From: Bog-756 sp963778165
Lineage (GTDB): Bacteria > Actinomycetota > Acidimicrobiia > Acidimicrobiales > RAAP-2
NCBI GenBank assembly: GCA_963778165.1
Contig: CAVZTE010000004.1
Coordinates: 372,001 to 436,000, forward strand
Direction of reading: 5' to 3'
DNA: 64,000 bases
Under the pieces are notes generated by a model. The model was given only the letters and a program-made list of their open reading frames with translations, had not been told where the DNA came from and searched no databases. Below, one piece after another: positions 42,609 through 52,000 of the stretch (positions within the stretch are counted from its first letter, which is position 1; every line of letters begins with the position of its first letter). A program made the translations under genes and the position numbers.

Positions 42609-44189
42609 GTGCCCTCCCGGTCCGCCGCACCTCCCGCGGCCACCCGGACCCCCACGTCCGTGGTAGCGCTGGTGGTTACGGCGCTCGTGATCGGGCTGGC
42701 CGGATGCGCGAGCAGTACCGCCGGCGCCGTGCGGCAGCCAACCACCACAACGACCAACGCTCCCCGGGCGTCAACCACCACCACCCTGCCACCGTTACCG
42801 GTGGCCCCGGTGCAGTGGACCCCGTGCGGTGACCTCCAGTGCGGCTCGGTCACCGTCCCCCTCAACTACGCCGATCCGGCTGGGCCGACCATCCAGATCG
42901 CCGTGGCCCGCCACCCGGCCGAGGATCCCTCGCAGCGGATCGGCTCGCTGGTCATCAACCCCGGTGGGCCCGGCACGTCCGGCATCGACGACCTCCCCAA
43001 CGAGTTGTCCGTGCTCACCCCGGAACTGCTGGACCGGTTCGACATCGTGTCCTTCGACCCGCGCGGGGTCGACCGCAGCAGCCCGGTCAGCTGCTCCGCG
43101 CCCCCTTCGACCGGATCGGGCTCCGGGTCGACCGGCGGTGGGAGCAGTGGCGGTGGGGCCATCGACCCGGTCCCCGCCACCGCGGCCCAGCGCCGGGCCC
43201 TGCTCCTCAACGACCAGGAGTTCGCCCGCCAGTGCCAGCAGTTCAGCGCCTCCATCCTGCCCTACGTCGGCACCATCGACACCGCCCGGGACCTCGACCG
43301 GATCCGGCAGGCCCTGGGAGACGCCGGGCTGAGCTTCATGGGCAACTCGTACGGCACCCTGTTGGGGGCCACCTACGCCGAGCTGTTCCCGACCCACCTC
43401 CGGGCCATGGTGCTGGATTCGGCCATCGACCCCGCCCTGAGCACCACGGCCTACGCCGCCGGGCAGGCCACGAGCCTCGAGTCCGAGTTCACCGCCTTTG
43501 CCACCTGGTGCGCCGCCGACGCCGACTGCCCGTGGCGTCCGACCGGAAGCCCGACCACTGCGCTCTTGGAGCTCATCCGGGCCAGCCAGAGCCGACCCCT
43601 CACGGTGGCCGGCGGAGGGACGGCCGGCCCGGGCCAGCTCTACGACACCTTGTTGTCGGGGCTGGAGTCCCAGTCGTCGTGGCCCACCCTGGCCTCGGCC
43701 CTGGCACAAGCGGAGACCGGTAACGGAGCACCGGCGGCCACCATCACCGGCGGCTATCAGAACGGCGGCTCGAGCAACGGCGCCGACGCCGAGCAGGCCA
43801 TCGACTGTCTCGACCATCCGGTGGACCGCAGCGTCTCGAGCTATCCGGCCCTGGCCGACCGGCTGGCCCGTTCGGCACCGGTGTTCGGCCCGCTCCTGGC
43901 CTGGGCCCTGCTGGCCTGTGCCGTGTGGCCGGTCCCACCCACCCGACAACCGGCACCGCTGTCGGACCCGGGCGCTCCGCCCGTCCTGGTGGTCGGGACC
44001 ACCGGGGACCCGGTCACCCCGTACCAGTGGTCGGTGGACCTGGCCAAGGAGTTGGCCGGCGGTGTGCTCCTCACCTGGCAGGGCCGGAGCCACGTGGCCT
44101 ACTTCTACAGTCCCTGCGTGCGCGACGTCGTCCAGGCCTATCTGGTGGCCGGGACTCTCCCGGCCCCCGGGACCACCTGCACCGACTGA
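42609..44189 (+). CDS. Secreted lipoprotein alpha/beta hydrolase (tripeptidyl-aminopeptidase-like)
   Basis: The 526-residue exported protein has a lipobox LAGC (C33) and a Thr-rich linker, then a SlpD/SlpE or TAP-type peptidase fold. The oxyanion loop is NPGGPGTSG, the nucleophile elbow is FMGNSYGT, the catalytic aspartate lies in TTGDPVTP and the histidine in GRSHVAYF. A Gly/Ser-rich insertion at 175-195 is unusual. Such enzymes remove tripeptides or short N-terminal peptides from proteins outside the cell. The start is GTG at 42609. It converges with the repeat-protein gene, with a gap of three bases. Confidence 0.88.
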   Translation: MPSRSAAPPAATRTPTSVVALVVTALVIGLAGCASSTAGAVRQPTTTTTNAPRASTTTTLPPLPVAPVQWTPCGDLQCGSVTVPLNYADPAGPTIQIAVARHPAEDPSQRIGSLVINPGGPGTSGIDDLPNELSVLTPELLDRFDIVSFDPRGVDRSSPVSCSAPPSTGSGSGSTGGGSSGGGAIDPVPATAAQRRALLLNDQEFARQCQQFSASILPYVGTIDTARDLDRIRQALGDAGLSFMGNSYGTLLGATYAELFPTHLRAMVLDSAIDPALSTTAYAAGQATSLESEFTAFATWCAADADCPWRPTGSPTTALLELIRASQSRPLTVAGGGTAGPGQLYDTLLSGLESQSSWPTLASALAQAETGNGAPAATITGGYQNGGSSNGADAEQAIDCLDHPVDRSVSSYPALADRLARSAPVFGPLLAWALLACAVWPVPPTRQPAPLSDPGAPPVLVVGTTGDPVTPYQWSVDLAKELAGGVLLTWQGRSHVAYFYSPCVRDVVQAYLVAGTLPAPGTTCTD

Positions 44190-44192
44190 GGC

Positions 44193-44935
44193 TCAGGGTC
44201 CGGCCGCCGCTCCGACGATGGGCGCCGACAGGCCGGTCCCCGCCAGGGAGCCGAGGAAGCTGGCGTCGCCGTAGGAGTAGACGGCACCGTCCGAGCCCAC
44301 CAGCCAGTACCCCTGGCCGTCGGGGGTGGCGGCGATGGCGTCCACCGGGGCCGCCGCTGCCACCCCTTGGCCCGGTACCGACCCGTAGAAGCCGGCGTCG
44401 CCGAAGGTGAACACGCCGCCGTCGGCGGCCACCAGCCAGTAGCCGTTGCCGTCAGGGGTGGCGGCCAGGCCCACGATGGGTTGGCTCAGGGGGGTGCCAC
44501 CCATGGAGCCGTCGAAGTCGGCATCGCCGAAGCTGAACACACCGCCGTCGGCGGCCACCAACCGGTAGCCGTGGCCGTCGGGGGTGGCGGCCATGCCCAC
44601 GATGGGGGCGTTGAGGTGGAGGGCACCGAGCGATCCGTGGAAGCCGGCGTCGCCGAAGCTGAACACACCGCCGTCGGCGGCCACCAACCAGTAGCCGTTG
44701 CCGTCAGGGGTGGCGGCCATGCCCACGATGGGGGCGTTGAGGTGGAGGGCACCGAGCGATCCGTGGAAGCCGGCGTCGCCGAAGCGAACACACCGCCGTC
44801 GGCGGCCACCAACCAGTAGCCGTGGCCGTCGGGGGTGGCGGCCATGCCCACGATGGGGGCGTTGAGGTGAAGGGCACCGAGCGATCCGTGGAAGCCGGCG
44901 TTGCCGAAGGCGAAGACACCGCCGTCGACTCCCGA
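44193..44935 (-). repeat. 126-bp tandem coding repeat array
   Basis: About seven units of 126 bp (42 codons) sit at the 3' end of the gene. Units 1-4 are nearly identical at DNA level, e.g. CGATCCGTGG recurs at 44631, 44757 and 44882, a step of 126 and then 125. The outer units toward 44193 have diverged. Such arrays change copy number easily by slippage or recombination. Confidence 0.88.
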
Positions 44936-46252
44936 CAGCAGCAGTCCCTGCTGGCCCACCTGGGGCAGCACCAGCTGCTCGGTCAGGGTGGCGAACGTGG
45001 TGTCGTTGTTCCCCAGGCTGGTGACGGCGAAGCCCACGGCGAAGCACCCGCCCACCCTGGTGCAGCTCACTCCGTTGAGATACCCGAACGCCGTCACGTT
45101 GGGGGTGGGCTCCAGGGACCAGGCCGAGCCGTTCCACGCCTCGATGAGCGGCGCCGGCTCGGAGCCCAACGAGCTCCCGCTGGATTGGGCCCGGACACCG
45201 GTGGCCCAGCACTCCGAGGCCCCCAGGCAGGTGACGTCGGTCAACTGCTGGCCGATGGCCGAAGGATCGGCGCTGGGCACGGTGGACCACTTGGTGCCGT
45301 CCCACCGGTCCACCAGGGTCGAGGCCGGATTGCCGTCTGCGCCCATGGTCGACCCCACCGCCCAGCACCGGGTGGATGACGTGCAGGTCACACTGTTCAA
45401 GTAGGTGCCGTCAGGTGCCGCGGCGGCCGGAGCCGGGGTGACCGTCCACTGGTGTCCGTCCCAATGCTCGACGAGGGCCTGGTCCCCGGACACCTGGGGC
45501 ATGATGTTGGGTAGGAAGTTGTCGGAGAGGGCATTGGGCCCGGCGAACCCGACGGCCCAACAGTCCGAGGCAGACGAACAGGTCACCGAGTTGAACTGGT
45601 CATGGGCCTGTCCCGACGGTGCGGTGTGGGCCTTGCTCCACGTGCTCCCGTCCCAGTGGTCGATGAAACCGTCGAGGGGATCGCTGTTGGAGTCATCGGT
45701 GACGTTGACCCCGGTGGTCCAGCAGTCGGCGGCGCTCAGACAGGCCACCGAGAAGAGCTCCCCGTGGGCCGGCGGTGCAGGCACCACCGACCACTTCGAC
45801 CCGTCGAACCGTTCGATCAGCGGGACCGGGGTGTTCCCTCCGGGCGTCGCCTGGGCCCCCACGGCCCAGCAGTCGGACGGGTTGACGCAGGTCACGTCCC
45901 ACAGCGCCGAGAATCTCGGACCGGTCGGCGAGGCCGCGGAGTCCTCGGTCCACGCCGTTCCGTTCCAGTGCTCGAACAGCGCGACGGGTTGGGCCTGATT
46001 GCTGTTGATGTCGTTGAATCTGGCGCCCACCGCCCAGCAGTCCCACGAGGTGGCACAGGTGGTACCGAAGAGGAAGTTGCTGAAGGCGGGATTGGTGGCG
46101 GCTCCGGTCACGATGGTCCAGTTCGAGGTGGGGCCCGCCTGGGCAGAGGGAACCGAGATGCCGAAGACCACCACCGTGGCCACCAGCAGCGCACTGGAGG
46201 CCAGCGCGGCCATGGCGCCGAGACCACCCCGTCGGGTCCGGAAACGTTGCAT
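44193..46252 (-). pseudogene. Secreted two-repeat-type surface protein, frameshifted
   Basis: With one base restored, about 686 residues are encoded. A Sec signal (MQRFRTRRGGLGAMAALASS) leads into about seven 55-65-residue blades with the pattern VTC-x6-CWAVG ... DGSTWS (residues 35-420), then seven 42-residue repeats of the type ATPDGHGYWLVAADGGVFSF. The first 440 or so residues read in the frame starting at 46252; the rest continues in the frame ending at 44193. The break is at 44785/44786, where one base present in the sister repeats (GAAGCTGAACA) is missing. Both repeat types suggest beta-propeller-like surface domains. A role is unknown; assembly error in the near-identical repeats is possible. 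Confidence 0.8.
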
Positions 46253-46323
46253 GCGGGTACATCGTCACGACCCCGGGCACTCTTGACAGTGAGACCGACA
46301 ATTGGCCCCGACCTGGGCAGTTC

Positions 46324-46662
46324 TCAGTAGCCCGCCTGCCGCCACTCCACCAGGCGGGCCGTCATGATCTCCTCGAACGTCTCCACCGGCAGATCGCGAC
46401 GCCGGAAGAACAGGGCCTCATTGGCATCCAGCCACTCGACCAGGGCGTCGGGGCCCGGGAGCAGGAGCTCCACGTCGTCGTCCACCAGGAAGACACTGAT
46501 GGCGTGGCCTTCGACCCCCACCGACAGCTGGTACTCCCAGTCGGAGGAGAGGCACCACAGGGCCGGAGCGCCCGGCGTGCTCTGAGGCTCGAGGGCCCAC
46601 CCCCGGCGCCGCTCCATCACCTGGTTGACCTGATCCCAGAGGCTGTCGCGGTCCGATGCCAT
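46324..46662 (-). CDS. Small hypothetical protein
   Basis: The 112-residue protein is acidic and has no signal or membrane segment. It has alternating strands and helices: EYQLSVGVEGHAISVFLVDDDVELLLPGPDAL, then an acidic helix LVEWLDANEALFFRRR. The start at 46662 is chosen because it is followed by a plausible N-terminus MASDRDSLWDQVNQVMERRR; the frame is open to 46704. It lies between the surface-protein gene and the QueA-like gene on the same strand. I recognise no family; it may be a small cytoplasmic regulator or chaperone-like protein. Confidence 0.65.
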   Translation of the reverse strand: MASDRDSLWDQVNQVMERRRGWALEPQSTPGAPALWCLSSDWEYQLSVGVEGHAISVFLVDDDVELLLPGPDALVEWLDANEALFFRRRDLPVETFEEIMTARLVEWRQAGY

Positions 46663-46720
46663 TCCACCTACAGGGTGGCACCGATGACGCCCGCCCGGGA
46701 TCACCGGGCATCGACGGCCA

Positions 46721-47776
46721 CTACGGCAGGATCAGGTGGACGTCCCCGAACTCGTGCCAGCGGTATCCCTCGGCCACTCCCACCCGGTACGACTCCCGCA
46801 GGAGGTCGTGCCCGGCCACCGCCTCCAGCATCAACAGGTGCGACGAGGCGGGCTCGTGCCAGCCGGTCAACAGCCCGTCGGTCACCTGCACCGGATGGGC
46901 CGGCGAGATGACCAGGTCGGTCCAGCCGTCGTAGGCGTGGGCCAGTCCGTCGGCGCCCACCGAGCTCTCGAGGGCGCGGACCACGGTCGTCCCGACGGCG
47001 ATGACCCGATGGCCGCCCCGGTGGGCATCGTTGACCCGGTCCGCCGTCCACTGCGGGACCCGGACCCGTTCGGGATAGGGGAGCTCGTCGGCCTCCAGCG
47101 ACGCCACCCCGGTATGGAGCACCACCGGGGTGACCGCCACCCCTTTGGCCACCAGCCGGGTGATCACCTCCGGGGTGAACGGTCGGCCGGCGCTGGGCAT
47201 CTCGGCGCTGCCCGGCTCGGTGACGTAGACGTTCTGGTACGTCTCGATGGGCCACGGTCGCGGCACGTACCCGTACCGGATGGGTCGGCCGTGGACCGCC
47301 AGCCAGCTGAGGACCCGCCGATCCAGTTGGAGGCGGGCCACCCACAGCCGGCCGGCGTCGCCGAAGGGCTCCTCGATGACCAGGGTCCCGCTCCCGGCCA
47401 GGTGGTAGCGGAGCGACGGGAGTGGCCCCGACCACCGTTCGGTCGTGCGCCCGGCCCGGCGGCGGGGCTCGACCACCCATCGGGTTCCTTCCAGCCGGGT
47501 CGACAGGTGGATGACCAGCGGGGTGCCGTTGTCAGCCACGGCGTCGATGGCAGCCGGAATGGTTCCCGAGGTGTTCACCACCACGGTGTCGCCGGCCTCG
47601 AGGAACCGGGGCAGGAAGCTGAAGGAGCTCGGGACCAACGAGCCGTCGCTCCGGGAGGCCACCAGCATGCGGACGGCGTCCCGGGTCAACCCCCGGGCCT
47701 CGGGGGGCTCCGAGGCCTCGAGGGCGGACGGGAGGTCGTAGGTGAGGCGGGCCATGGGCTCGCTCAGCGCACTCAT
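46721..47776 (-). CDS. QueA-like S-adenosylmethionine:tRNA ribosyltransferase-isomerase
   Basis: The 351-residue protein matches QueA along its length: NTSGTIPAA near the N-terminus, FTPEVITRLVAKGVAVTPVVLHTG, GGHRVIAVGTTVVRALES, and GWHEPASSHLLMLEAVAGHD at the end. QueA transfers the ribosyl part of S-adenosylmethionine to 7-aminomethyl-7-deazaguanine in tRNA, making epoxyqueuosine. The pieces PDLPSALEAS.PEARG at the start fit actinomycete QueA paralogues, which are more divergent than E. coli QueA. Its ATG overlaps the SDR stop by four bases (ATGA), so the two are an operon controlled by the divergent SoxR gene. Whether it makes queuosine here is uncertain; no other que genes are seen. Confidence 0.8.
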   Translation of the reverse strand: MSALSEPMARLTYDLPSALEASEPPEARGLTRDAVRMLVASRSDGSLVPSSFSFLPRFLEAGDTVVVNTSGTIPAAIDAVADNGTPLVIHLSTRLEGTRWVVEPRRRAGRTTERWSGPLPSLRYHLAGSGTLVIEEPFGDAGRLWVARLQLDRRVLSWLAVHGRPIRYGYVPRPWPIETYQNVYVTEPGSAEMPSAGRPFTPEVITRLVAKGVAVTPVVLHTGVASLEADELPYPERVRVPQWTADRVNDAHRGGHRVIAVGTTVVRALESSVGADGLAHAYDGWTDLVISPAHPVQVTDGLLTGWHEPASSHLLMLEAVAGHDLLRESYRVGVAEGYRWHEFGDVHLILP

Positions 47777-48465
47777 GCCGCCACCCACTCCGACGCCCGG
47801 TAACGGCCGCTCGGCGAGCCCGACTCCAGGAGCTGTCGTAGGGCCGGCACCACCGACTCCGGCTCGGGCCGGTCCGAGATGTCGTCACCGGGGAAGGCGG
47901 CCTGGTGCATGTCGGTGCGCATGTCGCCCGGATCGAACTGGTAGACGCAGAGCTCCGGCTCCTCCACCGCCAGCACCTGGTGCAGTTGGTCGAGGGCCGA
48001 CTTGGAGGACCCGTAGCCACCCCAGCCCGGATAGGCCTCGACGGCGGCGTCCGAGGACACCGACACCACCGTGCCCCGGGCGGCCCGCAACCCCGGCAGG
48101 GCCAGCTGGAACAGGGCCAGCGGAGCGATGACGTTGACCTCGTAGACGTGGCGCAGCACGTCGACCGGGAAGCGGCGCAGCGGGGGGAGGGGACTGGGTC
48201 CGAGCTCGCTGGCGTTCTGCACCAGGAGATCCACGCCTCCCAGCGACTCGGCCGCCGCCACCACGGCGGCCCGGTGCGCGGGATCGGCCACATCGCCGGC
48301 CACCGGGGCCACCGTTCCCCCCGCGGCCTCCAGGGCCGCGGCCACAGCCGCCAGCGGGCCCCGCTGCCGACCGTCGATGACCACCTTCCACCCGTCAGCG
48401 GCCAGATCGGTGGCCACCGCCCGTCCGAAACCCTTCGACGCTCCCGTGATGATGGCGACCGGCAT
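47773..48465 (-). CDS. Short-chain dehydrogenase/reductase
   Basis: The 230-residue SDR has the cofactor motif TGASKGFGRA (7-16), NAS(E) at the usual NAAG position, SVSSDAA with the catalytic serine, and Y-G-S-S-K for the Tyr/Lys pair. ATG at 48465 is chosen because GGAGGA lies six bases before it; another ATG at 48471 is too close. It would reduce a carbonyl or oxidise an alcohol with NAD(P)H. It is the first gene of the SDR-QueA operon, transcribed away from soxR, with a palindromic operator between. A redox-response role is thus likely, but substrate unknown. Confidence 0.88.
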   Translation of the reverse strand: MPVAIITGASKGFGRAVATDLAADGWKVVIDGRQRGPLAAVAAALEAAGGTVAPVAGDVADPAHRAAVVAAAESLGGVDLLVQNASELGPSPLPPLRRFPVDVLRHVYEVNVIAPLALFQLALPGLRAARGTVVSVSSDAAVEAYPGWGGYGSSKSALDQLHQVLAVEEPELCVYQFDPGDMRTDMHQAAFPGDDISDRPEPESVVPALRQLLESGSPSGRYRASEWVAA

Positions 48466-48517
48466 GGTCATTCCTCCGTTTCCGACGCCGGATGCGACGT
48501 CAGGAGGAACGGTAAAC

Positions 48518-48535
48518 CTTAAACTAATGTTTAAG
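48518..48535. promoter_or_regulatory. SoxR/MerR-type operator in divergent promoter
   Basis: A perfect 18-bp inverted repeat, CTTAAAC-TAAT-GTTTAAG, sits between the divergent SDR and soxR starts, in an A/T-rich patch. On the minus strand TTGACT overlaps its edge, and TACCGT follows 19 bases later. A long 19-20 bp spacer with a central palindrome is the hallmark of MerR-family activated promoters. SoxR is the obvious ligand. Confidence 0.72.
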
Positions 48536-48582
48536 TCAAGGGGGGCGGGGGAAAGGTTCCTACCGGAGACGGGGAGGTGAGG

Positions 48583-49032
48583 ATGGAACAGCTGCTGACC
48601 ATAGGAGAGGTGGCCGAGCGGAGCGGCATGGCCACCTCGGCCATCCGCTTCTACGACCGCAACGGCCTCATCTCGGCCGAGCGCACCCAGAGCGGCCAGC
48701 GCCGCTTCCGACGCGACGTGCTGCGACGCCTGGCCTACATCCGCATCGCCCAGCGGGTGGGACTGAGCCTGGAGGAGATCGTGGCGTCCCTGGCCGAGCT
48801 GCCGGCCGACCGGGCCCCCACTGCGCAGGACTGGCGCCGTCTGACCCGCGGCTGGCAGGACCGGATCGATGAGCGGATCACCCTGCTCGAAGCCCTGCGG
48901 GGCGGCCTGGCCAGCTGCATCGGCTGCGGCTGCCTGTCCCTGCGGACCTGTTCCCTCTCCAACCCGGGGGACCTGGCCTCGGCCCTGGGATCGGGGCCGC
49001 AGTACCTCCTGCCCGAGGGGCGCCACGACTGA
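48583..49032 (+). CDS. soxR: Redox-sensitive MerR-family regulator SoxR
   Basis: The 149-residue protein begins with the MerR winged helix (LLTIGEVAERSGMATSAIRFY), a dimerisation helix, and the [2Fe-2S] cluster loop with C112, C115, C117 and C123 in C-x2-C-x-C-x5-C, identical in spacing to E. coli SoxR. The SLSNPGD motif follows. Oxidation of the cluster, by redox-active compounds, activates the target promoter. ATG at 48583 has GGGGAGGTGAGG upstream; GTG at 48577 is less likely. The divergent SDR-QueA operon and the palindrome between are its probable target, as in other actinomycetes where SoxR controls oxidoreductases. Confidence 0.92.
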   Translation: MEQLLTIGEVAERSGMATSAIRFYDRNGLISAERTQSGQRRFRRDVLRRLAYIRIAQRVGLSLEEIVASLAELPADRAPTAQDWRRLTRGWQDRIDERITLLEALRGGLASCIGCGCLSLRTCSLSNPGDLASALGSGPQYLLPEGRHD

Positions 49033-49079
49033 GCCGGGGGCCCACGGCCGGCGGCACACCCGTAGTCTGGAGTACGTCC

Positions 49080-52000
49080 ATGAGTGCGCCCACCCACGTC
49101 CGTAGCTCCGATCCGGAGTCCCTCCCCCTCGACCCGGTGGCGCCGGACGATCCCATCCTGTCCTCCCTCCATCCGGCGGTGGCGGCGTGGTTCCGCCGGC
49201 GCTTCCCCACCGGCCCCACCGAGCCGCAGCGGCGGGCCTGGCCCCACATCCTCGGAGGCGGCGACGTGCTGGTGGCCTCCCCCACCGGCACCGGCAAGAC
49301 CCTGACCGGATTCCTGATGGCCATCGACGCCGCCTACCGGGCCCACGCCGAGGGGTCGTGGCACGGTGATGACGCTCCGGCCGGGCCCGGGGTCATCTAC
49401 GTGTCGCCGCTGCGGGCCCTGGCCGTCGATGTCCACGAGAACCTGCAGCTGCCCCTGGCCGGCATCGCCGAGGATGCGGCCCGCCTCGGACTCCCGGCAC
49501 CGGAGCTCTCGGTGGCCGTCCGCACCGGGGACACCCCGTCGGCCGAGCGGGCGGCCATGCGCCGGTCGCCGCCCGACCTGTTGGTGACCACCCCCGAGTC
49601 CCTCTACCTGCTGGTCACGGCGGCCTCCAGCCGGGCCATGGTGCAGAGCGCCCACACGGTCATCGTCGACGAGGTGCACACCCTGGCCCGCGACAAGCGG
49701 GGGGCCCACCTGGCCCTGACCCTCGAACGGCTGAGCGGGCTGGTGTCCGCCCGCGGCGGGCGGCTGCAACGCATCGGGCTGTCGGCCACCCAACGCCCCC
49801 TCGAAGTGGTGGCCGGACTGCTCTCCGGCTCCGACCCGTCCCGACCCCCCACCACCATCGTCGACTGCGGCCACCGCCGGGACCTCGACGTGGCCATCGA
49901 GCTGCCCCAGAGCGAGCTGGAGGCGGTCACCAGCGGGCTCCAACTCTCCGACGTGCTGGACCGCATCGCCGCCCACGTGCTCGAGCACCGCACCACCCTG
50001 GTATTCGTCAACACCCGCAAGATGGCCGAACGGGTGGCCCACCAGCTGGCCTTGCGACTCGGGTCTCCCGAGGGAACCGACCAGGCCGCCACGGCGGAAG
50101 CCGGCCCGGGCGGGCCCCGGGCCGACCCGGTGGACGCCGCTCTCCAGGTGGCGGCCCATCACGGCAGCCTCTCGAGCGCCCGGCGGCGTATCGTGGAGCA
50201 GCGCCTGCGGGCCGGTGACCTCCGGGCCCTGGTGGCCACGGCCTCCTTGGAGCTGGGGATCGACGTGGGCCCGGTCGAACTGGTGTGCCAGATCGGATCG
50301 CCCCGCGCCATCGGCACGTTCCTGCAGCGGGTGGGCCGGGCCAACCACCAGCTGGAGGGCACCCCGGCCGGGCGGCTCTTCCCTCTGACCCGCGACGAGC
50401 TGGTCGAGTGCACCGCCCTGCTGGCGGGCGTCCGGGCCGGGCACCTCGACGTGCTGGAGCCTCCGGTGGCACCGCTCGACATCCTGGCCCAACAGGTGGT
50501 GGCCGAGGTGGCCGCGGCCGGCGAGTGGGAGGTCGACGGCCTCTTCGAGCTGGTCCGCAGAGCCGGGCCGTACACCGGGCTGTCCCGGGAGGACTTCGAC
50601 GGGGTGGTCGAGATGGTGTCGTGGGGCATTCGCACCGGCCGGGGCCGGCGCGGGGCCCACCTCCACCACGACGCCGTCAACGGGCGGCTCCGGGCCCGTC
50701 GGGGAGCCCGGCTGGCCGCTCTCACCAGCGGCGGGGCCATCCCCGAAACCGGCGACTACCGGGTGGTGCTGGACCCGGACGGCGTCACCGTGGGGTCGGT
50801 GCACGAGGACTTCGCCGTGGAGGCCACCGCCGGCGACATCTTCCTGCTGGGCACCCACTCGTGGCGGGTGGCCAAGGTGGAGACCGGCGTGGTCCGGGTC
50901 CACGATGCCGGCGACCTGCCCCCGTCCATCCCCTTCTGGTTGGGCGAGGCGCCGGCCCGCACCGCCGAGCTGTCCGAGGAGGTGGGCTCGCTGCGGGCCC
51001 ACCTCGAACCCCTGCTGGCCGCGGGGGACGGGCCGGGGGCCCGGGGCGCGGTGCGGTCGGCGGCCGGGGTGTCGGACGAGGTGGCCGCCCAGGTGGTGTC
51101 CTACCTGGCGGCCGGGCGGGCGGCCCTCGGGGCCCTCCCCACCCGCCACCGGCTGGTCATCGAACGGGTCTTCGACGAGAGCGAGGGCACCCAGCTCATC
51201 GTGCACTCCCCCTACGGTGGCCGGATCAACCGGGCCCTGGGGCTGGCCCTCCGCAAGCGGTTCTGCGTCTCGTTCGACTTCGAGCTCCAGGCGGCGGCGG
51301 ACGACGACACCGTGGTGCTGTCGCTCGGCCCCCAGCACAGCTTCCCGCTGTCCCAGGTGCCCAAGATGCTGAACAGCCGCACCGTCACCGAGGTGTTGAC
51401 CCAGGCCGTCCTGCCCCACCCCATGCTGGCGGCCCGGTGGCGGTGGAACCTGACCCGGGCCCTGGTGGTACCCCGCTCGCGGGGTGGCCAGCGCCGGCCC
51501 ATCCACATCCAGCGGATGGAGGCCGACGACCTGTTGGCGGCGTCGTGGCCGGCCCTGGCCGCCTGCCAGGAGAACGCCGGCCCCGGACCGGTGCCGGTGC
51601 CCGACCACGTGCTGGTCCGCCAGACGGTGGCCGACTGCCTCTCCGAGCCGCTGGACGCCGCCGGCCTGGTGGCCCTGCTGGAGGAGTTGGAGGCCGGCCG
51701 CATCGACGTGCACCTGGTGGAGTCGGCGGAGCCCTCCCCCCTGGCCCACGGCATCCTGACCGGGCGGCCCTTCACCTTCCTCGACGGGGCCCCGCTGGAG
51801 GAACGGCGGACCCGGGCGGTTCCGGTCCCACGGGGACTGGGCCCCGAGGGGCCCAACGGCCTGCCGGTGGCGGCGTCGGAGCTCGGGCCCCTGGACGACG
51901 AGGCGGCATCGCAGGTCCTCGACCAGCTGCGCCCCCGGCCCCGCGACCCCGACGAGCTGCACGACCTGCTGCTGTCGCTGGTCCTGTGCCGGCCCGTTCC

